Shown: positions 29,171-38,300 of the stretch, in pieces
Numbering within the stretch: the stretch's first letter is position 1
Layout: each line of letters starts with the position of its first letter
Assembly (NCBI GenBank): GCA_965662195.1
Contig: CBFIHA010000003.1
Coordinates: forward strand, 1-64,000
Direction of reading: 5' to 3'
DNA: 64,000 bases
DNA from: UBA1268 sp965662195
GTDB lineage: Bacteria; Planctomycetota; Planctomycetia; Pirellulales; UBA1268
Notes under the pieces: model-generated
The model's database searches: none
Seen by the model: only the letters and a program-made list of their open reading frames with translations
Told to the model about the DNA's origin: nothing
Made by a program: the position numbers and the translations under genes

Positions 29171-30457
29171 CTATCCGTCCATCCAGGTCTCGATCTCGTC
29201 AGGTTCCAACGGCACGTCGGCACAGAGATCGACCGGCCCGTCGGCAGTGACCAGCACGTCGTTTTCCAGCCGGATGCCGATGCCCTCTTCCGGCACATAC
29301 AGCCCTGGCTCAACCGTCATCACCCAGCCCGGCTCGAGCGGTCCGTCGGGTGGGGCGAGGTCGTGGACCCCCAGTCCCAGGGAGTGGCCCAGCCCATGCA
29401 TGAAATACTTCCGGCAGGCTGGGTTCTCCGCGGTGTCGGCCGCCAGTTCATCACGGGTGATCAATCCAAGGGTCACCAGTTCTTCGGCCATCTGGCGTTG
29501 GGCGGCCCGCTTCCACTCCCGCAGGCTTGCCCCGACCACCGTCCGCTCAATCGAACTTTTCAGCACCCGCAGGACCGCTTCGTAGAGTTCTCGCTGCCGG
29601 GGCGTGAACCGGCCGCTGACCGGAAACACCCGGGTCAGGTCAGCCGTGTAGTTGGCATAGCTGGCCCCGATGTCAAAGAGCACGAGGTCGCCGTCCTGGC
29701 AGGGCTGGTCGTTATCGAGATAGTGCAGCGTGCAGGCGTTTTTGCCCCCGGCGACGATCGGCTCGTAGCCGAAGACCGCCCGGTTGCGGGTGAACTCACC
29801 GATAAATTCTGCTTCGAGTTCATACTCCATCACCCCCGGCCGCAGGCAGGCCGCGACCCGGTCAAAGCCCTGGCGGGTGATACTGACCGCATGGCGGATC
29901 AGGTCGACCTCAGCCGGATCCTTCACCGCCCGCAGGCGACGGAGGATCGGGGCCAGCCGCCCGTAGTGGTGCAGCGGATAGCGAGCCAGCAGTTGCCGGG
30001 CTAGCCGCAGGTCCCGCTGTTCGACCTCCAGGCTTGCCCGTTCGTGTTCGTTGGCGTTCAGGAACACCTGCTCGCTTGAAACCATCAGGCTGTGCAGCAC
30101 CGCCGGCAGGTCACTCAGCCAGCGGATCGTAGCCACGCCCGAGACTGTCCGGGCCTCATCCTTCGACAGGCTGTGGCCCTCCCAGGTGGCAAGATGTTCG
30201 TTTGGCTGCCGGATGAAGAGCAGCTCTCGCTGGGCCGGGTCGACCGCATCGGGGGCGAGCACCAGCACACTTTCGACCTGTTCGATGCCGGAGAGCCAGA
30301 ACAGGTCAGCCGCCGGGATCAATCGCGACACGCCGTCGCCATTGGTGGGCGGGGTATCAGCTGCATGGACGATGGCCAGGCTGTTCGGTGGCAGTTCCGC
30401 CACCAGCCGCTGCCGGTGGTCACAGAAAAGAGCAGGGTCGATCGAAGCGTGTCGCAT
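29171..30457 (-). CDS. pepP: Xaa-Pro aminopeptidase (PepP class, M24)
   Basis: This 428-residue metallopeptidase removes N-terminal residues that precede proline. The N-terminal aminopeptidase-P domain (NSLAIVHAADTPPTNGDG..FWLSGIEQVESVLVL) leads to the pita-bread catalytic domain, with metal ligands in LVLFDIGASYANYTADLTRVFPV (two Asp), FMHGLGHSLGLGVHD (His), MTVEPGLYVPE (Glu) and GIGIRLENDVLVT (Glu). All five ligands appear present. No signal peptide, so it acts in the cytoplasm. It is followed closely, upstream, by a small membrane protein on the same strand. Confidence 0.94.
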   Translation of the reverse strand: MRHASIDPALFCDHRQRLVAELPPNSLAIVHAADTPPTNGDGVSRLIPAADLFWLSGIEQVESVLVLAPDAVDPAQRELLFIRQPNEHLATWEGHSLSKDEARTVSGVATIRWLSDLPAVLHSLMVSSEQVFLNANEHERASLEVEQRDLRLARQLLARYPLHHYGRLAPILRRLRAVKDPAEVDLIRHAVSITRQGFDRVAACLRPGVMEYELEAEFIGEFTRNRAVFGYEPIVAGGKNACTLHYLDNDQPCQDGDLVLFDIGASYANYTADLTRVFPVSGRFTPRQRELYEAVLRVLKSSIERTVVGASLREWKRAAQRQMAEELVTLGLITRDELAADTAENPACRKYFMHGLGHSLGLGVHDLAPPDGPLEPGWVMTVEPGLYVPEEGIGIRLENDVLVTADGPVDLCADVPLEPDEIETWMDG

Positions 30458-30514
30458 CAGCAGTCCGGGATGGCTCGGGGCGTCGCTGCAGGATCTTGCA
30501 GCCTGCCGGATAGC

Positions 30515-30802
30515 CTACCGCCGCCTGGCATCCTGCAGGCTACGTAATTCCTGCGCAGCCCTCGTGGCTTCTTTTTCGACTTCGTGTTCAACCTGTTTGG
30601 CCCGCTCCTTGTTGACGGTGAAGCTTGGCCGGCTGCCGGTCCACGAGATCGTGACGATGCCGGTCAGCACCAGGGCCGGGACGACAATGATGATCAGGGT
30701 TGAGACCCAGCGGGAGGTGACGACCTGACGGACTGGGGCGGGCATGCCGGAGGTGACGATGCCGAGGAGCTGTTGGGCGAAGGTCTGTTTGCTGCGGGCC
30801 AT
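30515..30802 (-). CDS. Small single-pass membrane protein
   Basis: This 95-residue protein has one membrane helix (STLIIIVVPALVLTGIVTI, about residues 35-53), a basic N-terminus and a charged C-terminal helix rich in Glu, Lys and Arg that looks able to form a coiled coil. No family is recognised. ATG 30802 is supported by AGGA about seven bases upstream; the longer frame to 30895 runs into the terminator. It precedes pepP on the same strand by 57 bases and may share its transcript. Confidence 0.6.
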   Translation of the reverse strand: MARSKQTFAQQLLGIVTSGMPAPVRQVVTSRWVSTLIIIVVPALVLTGIVTISWTGSRPSFTVNKERAKQVEHEVEKEATRAAQELRSLQDARRR

Positions 30803-30880
30803 GGTAAGGTCCTGGGACGGGGAGCGGGCGAGGCCGGTCGGAGGCCGGCCCTGGCAGGGCCGCAGACTGTAGGAAACAAA

Positions 30881-30917
30881 AACGCGGCGAAGCAAGGGCT
30901 GCTTCGCCGCGTTTTTT
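30881..30917. terminator. Bidirectional rho-independent terminator
   Basis: A perfect 13-bp stem (ACGCGGCGAAGC on the left, GCTTCGCCGCGT on the right, 30882-30894 with 30900-30912) has a 5-base loop and is flanked by A-rich sequence on the left and six Ts on the right. It can stop transcription in both directions and ends the DUF1501 operon ahead of the small membrane-protein/pepP pair. Confidence 0.88.
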
Positions 30918-30970
30918 CAGCAGAACACGCTGGGCTATTGCGGTCGAAATCGACCTGCCGAACGACCGTC

Positions 30971-32272
30971 CTACGTCAGCACGTCGTAGATCGGGTCGCC
31001 ACCACCACCGATCTTGAAGGGCCGGCCACTGGGCGAGAAGTGCTCCTTGAAGGGGTCGAGCCCACAGGCCACGGTGATCGTGCTGTTGAAGTCGGTGAGG
31101 CCGACCGGATCCTCGTCGATGCCATGGCCCCGCTCATCCGACTTGCCGTAGATGGCACCACCTTGGACGCCCGCCCCCGCCAGCAGGAATGAGAAGGCGG
31201 CCGGATGATGGTCGCGGCCGGCGTTCTGATTGATGCCGGGCGACCGGCCGAACTCGCTGGTCAGCACGATCAGGGTCTCATCGAGCATGCCGCTGCTGTC
31301 GAGGTCACGGATCAGTGAACCGAGGGCCTGGTCCATTTCACCCCCTCTGCTGGCCATGTTGGTGGCCACGCTGTCGTGCATGTCCCAGCCACCGTACTCG
31401 ACCTCGACGAACCGCACCCCCGACTGCACCAGCCGACGGGCGAGGAGCGCCCCCTGACCGATCCGGGAATCACCGTAGCGTTCCCGCACCTCTTCTGGCT
31501 CTTGCTCAAGGTCAAATGCTTCCAGATCTTTGCTGCCCATCAGCGTGACGGCATCCTTGTACATCTGGTCATAAGACTCGATCTGATAGCCGTTGTAGCG
31601 ACTCTTGAACTTCGCATCGATCCGGTCGGCCAGTGACAGCCGACGCTTGAAGGCCTTCTCACTAAGATACTCCGGCAATTCCGTGTTCTCGATGCCCTTG
31701 GCCGGGTCGGCCACCGGCACCGGGGTGAGTGAGGGATCGAGGAAGCCGGCTCCTGGGTGGCCGTTGCCATTACCGACCAACACGAACGGAGGCAGCGTCG
31801 GGCTGAGCTTGCCCATCGTGTTGACAATCCAGGCCCCCATCGAAGGATGTCGGATGCTGTTGAGCACCGGGTAGGACGTCTTCAGCCAGTAGCGGCCCTT
31901 TTCGTGGTCGGCCGTTTCGGTTGTCATCGAACGAACAATGGCGAGCTTATCCTGGAGTTCGGCCAGGTTTTTCATCGGTGAGCCGAACTTCACACCTGGG
32001 GTCTTCGTGCTGATGGCCTCAATGTCGCCCTGCACATCTGGGACTTCTGGTTTGGGGTCGAAGGTGTCGATGTGGCTCATCGCCCCACTCATGTAGAAGT
32101 AGATCACCTGCTTGGCCTTCTTGCTGCCGGCAGCAGGTGCCGCTTCGAGCATGCGGTTCCAGCCCGACAGCAGGCTGACCCCGAGGGTGGACTGGGCGAT
32201 ACCCGACATGATGGCCCGGCGGGTGTGCCGGTCATCGAGCAACTGCAGGCCCTGGCGAAGGTCACGGGACAT
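30971..32272 (-). CDS. DUF1501 protein, exported
   Basis: This 433-residue protein belongs to DUF1501, an alkaline-phosphatase/sulfatase-fold family greatly expanded in planctomycetes and usually encoded beside DUF1549/DUF1553 cytochromes. The N-terminus (DRHTRRAIMSGIAQSTLGVSLL) looks like a twin-arginine signal. Family blocks are QVIYFYMSGAMSHIDTFDPKPE, RSMTTETADHEKGRYWL, HPSMGAWIVNTMG, VRFVEVEYGGWDMHD, and LTSEFGRSPGIN..GRDHHPAAFSFLLAGAGVQGGAIYG. The motifs that would hold metal (Asp, His) are present, but activity is unknown. It follows two DUF1549/1553 genes on the same strand, 71 bases after the nearer one. Confidence 0.92.
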   Translation of the reverse strand: MSRDLRQGLQLLDDRHTRRAIMSGIAQSTLGVSLLSGWNRMLEAAPAAGSKKAKQVIYFYMSGAMSHIDTFDPKPEVPDVQGDIEAISTKTPGVKFGSPMKNLAELQDKLAIVRSMTTETADHEKGRYWLKTSYPVLNSIRHPSMGAWIVNTMGKLSPTLPPFVLVGNGNGHPGAGFLDPSLTPVPVADPAKGIENTELPEYLSEKAFKRRLSLADRIDAKFKSRYNGYQIESYDQMYKDAVTLMGSKDLEAFDLEQEPEEVRERYGDSRIGQGALLARRLVQSGVRFVEVEYGGWDMHDSVATNMASRGGEMDQALGSLIRDLDSSGMLDETLIVLTSEFGRSPGINQNAGRDHHPAAFSFLLAGAGVQGGAIYGKSDERGHGIDEDPVGLTDFNSTITVACGLDPFKEHFSPSGRPFKIGGGGDPIYDVLT

Positions 32273-32343
32273 GGGACTGGTTCCTGGGGGAGTGGCGGCT
32301 GGTAATGGGTGAAACGGTTGGTCGAAGCTCGAGTTGCGGAACG

Positions 32344-34386
32344 CTACTCGATGAACATGAACTCACGGGTGTTGAGCAGGGCCCAGATCAGGTTGCCGCA
32401 GCCGGCGGCCGGTGTTTCGGCCTGCTTGATTTCCCGCTCGGCGAGCTGACGCATCTGGGAAGTTGGCTTATGGGTCAGGATCGCCAGAAAGATCGTGTCG
32501 ACGGCCCCCCGCATGGTCTTCTGCTTGGCGACCTCGTCGTAGATCACCGAGCCCTGCTCGAGCATGGCATGGGTCATCCAGCCGTTGAACAGCGTGAGGA
32601 TCTGCGGCACCGTCGCCACCTGCCGGGCGGTCTCGATCGCCAGCCGGTCGCCCTGGCCAAACTGCTGCATCAGATGGTTGGCCGGACTCGGCTGGGGCAG
32701 CTCGCTGGCCCGTACCAGCTGCAGCCCCTTGTAGCTGCAACGATTCAGCTGTCCGCGGAAGTCATTCCTGATCTGTTTGTAGGTCTCGTAGGCCTCCACG
32801 AACTGCTCGTAGCTGACCGCTGAAACATCGACACTGATGCCCGGAGCGAGCTCTGCAACGGTCGGCCGCTGGTAGGCCCATTCATTGACCGCGATGAGCG
32901 TCAGCAGGGAATCCCAGAGCTGCTCCGCGGTCATCCGCTTCAGGGCCGGTGCGGTATAGCGATAGGGCTCTTCCGCGGTCGAGTCATACTCCACCGCCAG
33001 TCGCTGGTAGACATCGGTTGAGACCAGGGTGCGGACAAACTCCCGCAGGTCGAAGTCGAGCCGGAGCATTTCGTCGGTGAGGTGCTCGAGCAGTTCGGGA
33101 ATGGCCGGAATGTTGCCTTCCTGGAAGTCGTCGACCGGCTCGACCAGACCGACGCCCATCACTTTTTTCCACATCCGGTTGGCGATCGTGCGGGCGAACT
33201 GCCGATTGTCCCGAGAGGTCAGCCAGACTCCGAACTGGGTTCGCTTGTCGGCATTTTGGGCAGCACTGGGAATTTCCCCCCAGAGGACGGTCGGTTTGAT
33301 GACATCGAGCGGCTGGGCGTCGTCGTAGCGGTAGTCGTATGGCAGCCGGAATTCGGTGTCGAGATTGCTGACCATTTTGGTCAGGGCTTCGAGATAATCG
33401 CGGGATCCCCGGTCGATTTCGCCTGCGTCCTCCGCCAGCCCGCGCTCGTAGTTGATTTTGCTGATGTTGTAGACCAGGTCATCCTGGTTCTTAAAAAAGG
33501 CGGTCGCTGCCGCCGAGAGATCTTCGGCTGACCCCACGCCGGCAGCCGTGTTCAGGTTGCCAAAGAGCACCTGATTGATTGAGTAGCGGGTGCCGTTGGT
33601 CAGCCCGGCCAGCTTGTAAAAGTCTTGCTGGGTCCACTTGTCGAAGGGATGGTCGTGGCACTGGGCACAGCCGATCTGGGTGCCCAGAAAGATCCGCACG
33701 GTGTTGTCAAGGTAGACCAGCGGTGTTCCGACATCCCGCAACTGGAACCCGGCGGCTGGGTTCTCCGAGATCCGTCCGGTGGCAGTCAGCATCTCGAAGA
33801 CTAACTCATCGTAGGGCCTGTTCTCGGCGATCGACTCCTTGACCCAGGCCATGTAGGGCTCGAACCAGACCTCACGGCTGGGCCGCTCGCGGAGCCTGAG
33901 GATGTCGGCCCAAAAGTTGTAGAAGTGGCTGACGTAGCCGGGACTCTCCAACAGGTCATCAATCAGTTTGCCTCGCTTGGCCGAGCCGCTGGCAGCACAG
34001 AACGACTCAGCCTCTTCAATGGTCGGGATGCGGCCGGCCAGTTCGAGATAGACCCGGCGGACGAACTCATGGTCATCGGTCTTGCTATTGGGCTCGGCCC
34101 CATGTTCCTGCCAGTAGGCCCGGAGAATGGCATCAATCTTCGCGGCTGCGGCTTCGACCGCTGGACGAGCCTTGCGGTCGATCGGGGCGACCTTCATGAC
34201 CGGCCCGTCGGGCTTTTCGGTCACTGCCTTGGGCAGTTTGCTCGCCGGCGGTTTCCATTCTTTTTTGGGCTTGGCCGCCTCGGCAGCAGCCGGCACCAGC
34301 AGCCCCGCTGCACCGCAGCAGGCCACAAAGAGGATTCCCCGTCCGGTTGACCTGATGAATCCCCAAGGGGTTTTCATGCCGCGCAT
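32344..34386 (-). CDS. DUF1549/DUF1553 (PSCyt2-PSD1) protein
   Basis: This 680-residue exported protein has an N-terminal signal (GRGILFVACCGAAGLLVPAAAEA), then DUF1549 (FVRRVYLELAGRIPTIEEAESF..SHFYNFWADILRLRERPS) with one haem-type CxxCH (GCAQCHDHPFDKWTQ), and DUF1553 (RTQFGVWLTSRDNRQFARTIANRMWKKVMGVGLVEPVDDFQ..). The N-terminal PSCyt1 cytochrome domain of longer relatives is missing. ATG 34386 is chosen because GGAGG lies five bases upstream. It is highly similar to the next gene and is likely the product of tandem duplication. Role in electron transfer or a glycan pathway is suspected only from the family. Confidence 0.9.
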   Translation of the reverse strand: MRGMKTPWGFIRSTGRGILFVACCGAAGLLVPAAAEAAKPKKEWKPPASKLPKAVTEKPDGPVMKVAPIDRKARPAVEAAAAKIDAILRAYWQEHGAEPNSKTDDHEFVRRVYLELAGRIPTIEEAESFCAASGSAKRGKLIDDLLESPGYVSHFYNFWADILRLRERPSREVWFEPYMAWVKESIAENRPYDELVFEMLTATGRISENPAAGFQLRDVGTPLVYLDNTVRIFLGTQIGCAQCHDHPFDKWTQQDFYKLAGLTNGTRYSINQVLFGNLNTAAGVGSAEDLSAAATAFFKNQDDLVYNISKINYERGLAEDAGEIDRGSRDYLEALTKMVSNLDTEFRLPYDYRYDDAQPLDVIKPTVLWGEIPSAAQNADKRTQFGVWLTSRDNRQFARTIANRMWKKVMGVGLVEPVDDFQEGNIPAIPELLEHLTDEMLRLDFDLREFVRTLVSTDVYQRLAVEYDSTAEEPYRYTAPALKRMTAEQLWDSLLTLIAVNEWAYQRPTVAELAPGISVDVSAVSYEQFVEAYETYKQIRNDFRGQLNRCSYKGLQLVRASELPQPSPANHLMQQFGQGDRLAIETARQVATVPQILTLFNGWMTHAMLEQGSVIYDEVAKQKTMRGAVDTIFLAILTHKPTSQMRQLAEREIKQAETPAAGCGNLIWALLNTREFMFIE

Positions 34387-34615
34387 AGCAACCTCCACAA
34401 CAATGGCCCCGATAATTACCCTGATTCTAAAGCCTGTCATCGGCAATGGAAAGACTTTTCCTGGGGCGATCTTCGCGGTTTTGGGGGATTGCAGGGCATT
34501 TTCTGCGCAACCCTGCCGAGGTGGTGCCCGGCATTGGCGGCGTTGGCGGCAGCCGGCGAGAGGAGGTTTTCATCGTAGCATCAGCGTTTTTGCTGCTGTT
34601 CCGCGGTGCCGCTGC

Positions 34616-36697
34616 TCACTGGATGAACAGGAACTCGCGGGTGTTGAGCAGGCCCCAGATCAGATTGCCGCAGCCGGCAGCCGGGGTCTCGGCCGTTTTG
34701 ATCTCGCGCATCGCCAGGCCGCTTTCGTCGGCGGTCGGCCGCCGGGACAGAATCGACAGAAAGATGGTGTCGACCGCTCCCTGCGACGAGGTCTGCTTGA
34801 CGACGTTGTCATAGATCACCGAGCCCCGCTCGAGCATGCTGTGGGTGGTCCAGCCGTTGAACATCGTCAGCACCTGGGGCACCGTCGCCGCCTGCCGGCC
34901 GCTCTGGATCGCATTGCGGTCGCCGATGCCAAACTGGCTGAGGAAGTGGTTGGCCGGCAACGGCATGGGCAGTTCGCTGGCCCGCGTGAGCACCTGGTCT
35001 TTGTAGCCGGCAACCGAGCGGAGGCGGCGAAGGTAGCCCCGGCCGAAGGTCTGCTCGTAGTCTCGATAGGCGGAAACGAACTCGTCAAAACTGATCGCGG
35101 TGAGATCGACCTCGAAGACCGGCGCCACCTCCGCTGCCGTCGGCCGTTGAATCGCCCATTCATTCTGGGCCACCAGCATCAGGATTGAATCCCAGAGCTG
35201 CTCAGCCGACATCCGCCGCAGGGCCGGCCCGGTAAAGAGGTATGGCTCCGAGGCTGTCGGGTCATGCACAACCGCCTGGGATTGCCAGGCCACCGTCGAG
35301 GCAATGACCTGGATAAAAGCCCGGAGGTCGAAGTCAACCGCCAGCATGGTATCGGTGAGCTGCTCGAGCAGCCGTTCCGAGACCGGCACGTTACCCGCCT
35401 GGAAGTCATCGACCGGCTCCACCACGCCGACGCCCATCAGCTTCTTCCAGAGCCGGTTGGCGATTGCCCGGGCGAACTGGCGGTTGTCGCGGGCGGTCAG
35501 CCAGCCGGCGAACTGCGTGCGGCCGTCGGCCGTGGCGTACCGCGCCGGCACATCGCCCCAGAGCACATTCGCGGCGACCGGCGACTCGGGCTCAGCATTT
35601 TCATACTTGTAGTCATGCGGCAGCGTAAGGGCGGCCTCCGCAAAACTCACCTCCGTTGTGTTGAGCCGGAGGAACTGGATGGCACCGGCGGGCACCTCCC
35701 GGCTCCGACGGGCCTCCCGCAGCTGCCGCATCAGTTCACGATTGCCACCCGCTGCTGACCGCATCTCCATCGCCATCTGCCGCTGGCTCGGCTTCTCAAA
35801 GCTCTGCTGGCCGATGCGGTCGCGGGTGCCCCGGGTTAGGGCCGCCAGCTCGTAGAACTGCTTCTGGGTCCAGTGGTCGAAGGGGTGGTCATGGCACTGG
35901 GCACAACCAATCTGGGTGCCAAGAAAGACCCGCACCGTGTTGTCAACATAGGCCAGCGGCATGCCCCGGTCCCGCAGTTGGTAGCCGACCGCCGGGTTGT
36001 CCCAGAGCGTGCCGTCGGCGGTGAGCATGGCGAAAACCCAGTCGTCGTAAGGTGTGTTGGCGGCAATCGACTGCTTCACCCAGTCGAGGTATGGCTCGAA
36101 TGCCAGGCCTTTGTCGGGTCGTTCTTTGAGCCGGAGAATGTCGGCCCAGAAGTTGTAGAAGTGGCTGACGTAGTCGGGGCTTTCCAGCAGATCAGCGATC
36201 AGGTTGGCCCGCTTGTCGGCGTCCCGCCGTGCCAGGAACCGCTGCACCTCTTCCAGCCGAGGAATCCGGCCACCAAGTTCGAGATAGGCCCGCCGGACAA
36301 ACTGCTCATCTGAAAGTGGTTCACCCGGACGAATGCCCGCCGCTGCCTGTTCACTGGCCAGAATCGCATCGATCGCAGCGGCCGCATCGGTGATGGTCTG
36401 CCGGGCCGGCTGGCTGCGGTCAATGGCGGCCACCTCAAAGACCGGCTGCCGGGGCTTTTCGACCACAGCCTCGGGCAGGCGGATCGGGGGCGGCTGCTGC
36501 TGCCGATCGGCCGGCTGGCCTGCCCGTCTCTGCTGCGGGAGGGCTGCCCGCTGCCTGGCCAGGGCGGCGGCCCGGGCCGCCCGGTTGGGGTTGGGCGGGG
36601 CGGCGGCGGCCTGAAAAAAAGTGTGGCCGGCCAGCAGGACGACCATGACGGCCAGGCTGATCGGGCGGTGCGACATTGAGTGGTGCAAGCGAGGCAT
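34616..36697 (-). CDS. DUF1549/DUF1553 protein, paralogue
   Basis: This 693-residue protein matches the preceding gene across DUF1549 (FVRRAYLELGGRIPRLEEVQRF..SHFYNFWADILRLKERPD), the CxxCH motif (GCAQCHDHPFDHWTQ) and DUF1553 (RTQFAGWLTARDNRQFARAIANRLWKKLMGVGVVEPVDDFQ). Both end in the same tail (AAGCGNLIW-LLNTREF). Its N-terminus has a signal (ISLAVMVVLLAGHTFFQAAAA) and then a Pro/Gln/Arg-rich linker absent from the paralogue, plus an insert with RRSREVPAGA near residue 340. GGAGGAG seven bases ahead supports ATG 36697. A 229-base gap separates the two genes. Confidence 0.9.
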   Translation of the reverse strand: MPRLHHSMSHRPISLAVMVVLLAGHTFFQAAAAPPNPNRAARAAALARQRAALPQQRRAGQPADRQQQPPPIRLPEAVVEKPRQPVFEVAAIDRSQPARQTITDAAAAIDAILASEQAAAGIRPGEPLSDEQFVRRAYLELGGRIPRLEEVQRFLARRDADKRANLIADLLESPDYVSHFYNFWADILRLKERPDKGLAFEPYLDWVKQSIAANTPYDDWVFAMLTADGTLWDNPAVGYQLRDRGMPLAYVDNTVRVFLGTQIGCAQCHDHPFDHWTQKQFYELAALTRGTRDRIGQQSFEKPSQRQMAMEMRSAAGGNRELMRQLREARRSREVPAGAIQFLRLNTTEVSFAEAALTLPHDYKYENAEPESPVAANVLWGDVPARYATADGRTQFAGWLTARDNRQFARAIANRLWKKLMGVGVVEPVDDFQAGNVPVSERLLEQLTDTMLAVDFDLRAFIQVIASTVAWQSQAVVHDPTASEPYLFTGPALRRMSAEQLWDSILMLVAQNEWAIQRPTAAEVAPVFEVDLTAISFDEFVSAYRDYEQTFGRGYLRRLRSVAGYKDQVLTRASELPMPLPANHFLSQFGIGDRNAIQSGRQAATVPQVLTMFNGWTTHSMLERGSVIYDNVVKQTSSQGAVDTIFLSILSRRPTADESGLAMREIKTAETPAAGCGNLIWGLLNTREFLFIQ

Positions 36698-36943
36698 CGG
36701 ACGGCTCCTCCGAACGCGGTTCAAGCTGGCCGGCTGTCGGGGCTCGGCGGCCTGCAGGATTCAACGCTCCACCGCCGCCGAGGTTGCGAGACTGCCGAAC
36801 TGATGCGGGGATTTTCAGAGGTTGTTTCTCAAGCCCCGGGACGAGCCCCGGGGCGAGCCCATCCCATCTCGCCGGACGTTCGCTCCGGACATCCTGTCCT
36901 TCACTCACTCGACGGAAACTTCGCTTCGCCATCCAGGCTGCGC
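36698..36943. other. Intergenic with repeat copy B
   Basis: No gene lies here. Most of it belongs to repeat copy B (36864-36991), which also runs into the last codons of the patB-type gene. The rest shows no further structure. Confidence 0.5.
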
Positions 36944-36991
36944 TCAGTTTCCGACGCCGCTCGATTGGCATGGGCCCGCCCCTCGCCCATC
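36864..36991 (+). repeat. Dispersed ~130-bp repeat, copy B
   Basis: This 128-bp segment matches copy A (7071-7199, opposite strand) at about nine bases in ten; it starts CCATCTCGCCGGACGTTCG. Its right end overlaps the final codons of the aminotransferase gene on the minus strand, so here too the repeat abuts a gene's 3' end. Orientation relative to the host gene is the reverse of copy A. Confidence 0.85.
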
Positions 36992-38230
36992 CAATTCTGA
37001 GAAGAACGGACCGCCGAACGCTTGCCGCAGCCGCCGCAGGCCCTCTTCCAGCCGGGGGGTGGGGCAGCCGAGGTTCAGTCGCAAAAAGCCAGGGCTGCCG
37101 AACTCCCGGCCGTCGGATGGACCAATGCCGGCCGCCTCGCAGGCCCGCTGGGGATCGGCCCGGTCGGCCGGCTGGGCCGCCGCCCACTCGCGGCAATCGA
37201 GCCAGAGCAGGTAGGTCGACTGCGGGGGGATGCAGCTGATCCCCGGCAGGCTGGCGACCGCGTCGAGGGCGAGCCGGCGATGCAGCCGCAGCAACTCGAT
37301 CAGTCCCAGCCGCCACTCCTCGCCCTCCCGCCAGGCCGCCTGCGAGGCGGCATAGCCCAGTGGATTGACCATTGGAACCAGCCCCCCGCCGGCGGCCCGC
37401 CAGTTCTTTCGCAACCGCTCGTCGGGCACGATCGCCGCAGCGCAGCCGAGGCCGGCGATGTTCCAGGTTTTCGATGCCGCCACAAAGCTGATCGCCCGCC
37501 GGGCCACCGGATGGTCGAGGCTGGCGAAGGGGACGTGGCGGATGTCGTCATCGAGCACCAGGTCGCACCAGATTTCGTCGCTGATGACGGTCAGCTCGTG
37601 CCGCTGGGCCAGATCGGCCAGCCGCAGCAGGTCATCGCGGGAGAAGACCGTACCGGTCGGATTGTGGGGCTGGCAGAGCCAGAAGAGTTTGATGCAAGGA
37701 TCACTTGCCAGCGTCTTCTCGAGGTTGTGCCAGTCGATGGCCCAGCGGCCAGCCGCAAGATCGGCGACGAGCGGCAGCCGCACACTGTGACGTTCAGCAA
37801 GCTTCGGTAAAAACAAAAAGGGCGGGTAGACCGGCGTGAAACTGGCGATACCATCTCCTGGTTCGCTCAGCAGCCGGGCCGTCACGGCCAGCCCGCTGAC
37901 GATGCCGGGCACACCGATCACCCAGGCCGGATCGATTGTCCAGTCATGCCGCCGCTGCAGATGGTCAGCGAGGGTTGGAGCGAAGCCCGGGGTGTCGTGG
38001 GTGTAGCCGAAGACGGCATGCTCGGTCCGCCGCCGGATCGCCTCCAGGACACATTCCGGCGAGCGGAAGTCCATGTCGGCGACCCAGAAGGGAATGATCT
38101 CGCTGCCGTCGGCGGTCCGCCGGTCGGCGTAGCGGTCCCACTTCTCTGCCCCGGTATGGTGCCGGTCGGGACAGTTGTTGAAGGGATGATCGGCTGCAGC
38201 TTGAGTATGGTCGGCAGGGGCGAATTTCAT
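36944..38230 (-). CDS. PatB/MalY-type PLP aminotransferase (C-S lyase)
   Basis: This 428-residue fold-type I PLP enzyme resembles PatB and MalY, which cleave cystathionine-like C-S bonds rather than transaminate. Visible blocks are GSEIIPFWVADMDFRSPECVLEAI, VFGYTHDTPGF, FTPVYPPFLFLP, CQPHNPTGTVFSRDD, ISDEIWCDLVLDD, the PLP lysine in ASKTWNIAGLGCA, and the C-terminal FLRLNLGCP arginine. The last 16 or so residues (SELDGRGAGPCQSSGVGN) come from repeat copy B. AGGA seven bases upstream supports the ATG. Substrate not determined. Confidence 0.9.
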   Translation of the reverse strand: MKFAPADHTQAAADHPFNNCPDRHHTGAEKWDRYADRRTADGSEIIPFWVADMDFRSPECVLEAIRRRTEHAVFGYTHDTPGFAPTLADHLQRRHDWTIDPAWVIGVPGIVSGLAVTARLLSEPGDGIASFTPVYPPFLFLPKLAERHSVRLPLVADLAAGRWAIDWHNLEKTLASDPCIKLFWLCQPHNPTGTVFSRDDLLRLADLAQRHELTVISDEIWCDLVLDDDIRHVPFASLDHPVARRAISFVAASKTWNIAGLGCAAAIVPDERLRKNWRAAGGGLVPMVNPLGYAASQAAWREGEEWRLGLIELLRLHRRLALDAVASLPGISCIPPQSTYLLWLDCREWAAAQPADRADPQRACEAAGIGPSDGREFGSPGFLRLNLGCPTPRLEEGLRRLRQAFGGPFFSELDGRGAGPCQSSGVGN

Positions 38231-38300
38231 CCCGCTATCCTGCCGAACATCACTCCTTGAGACCAGCCCGGCAGGGTCCCACAGTGGCGTTTCCCACGGT

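Noticed and set aside
36435..37316. Minus-strand 293-codon frame spanning repeat B
   Set aside because: It overlaps two well-supported genes in another frame and is Pro/Arg/Ala-rich without any motif.
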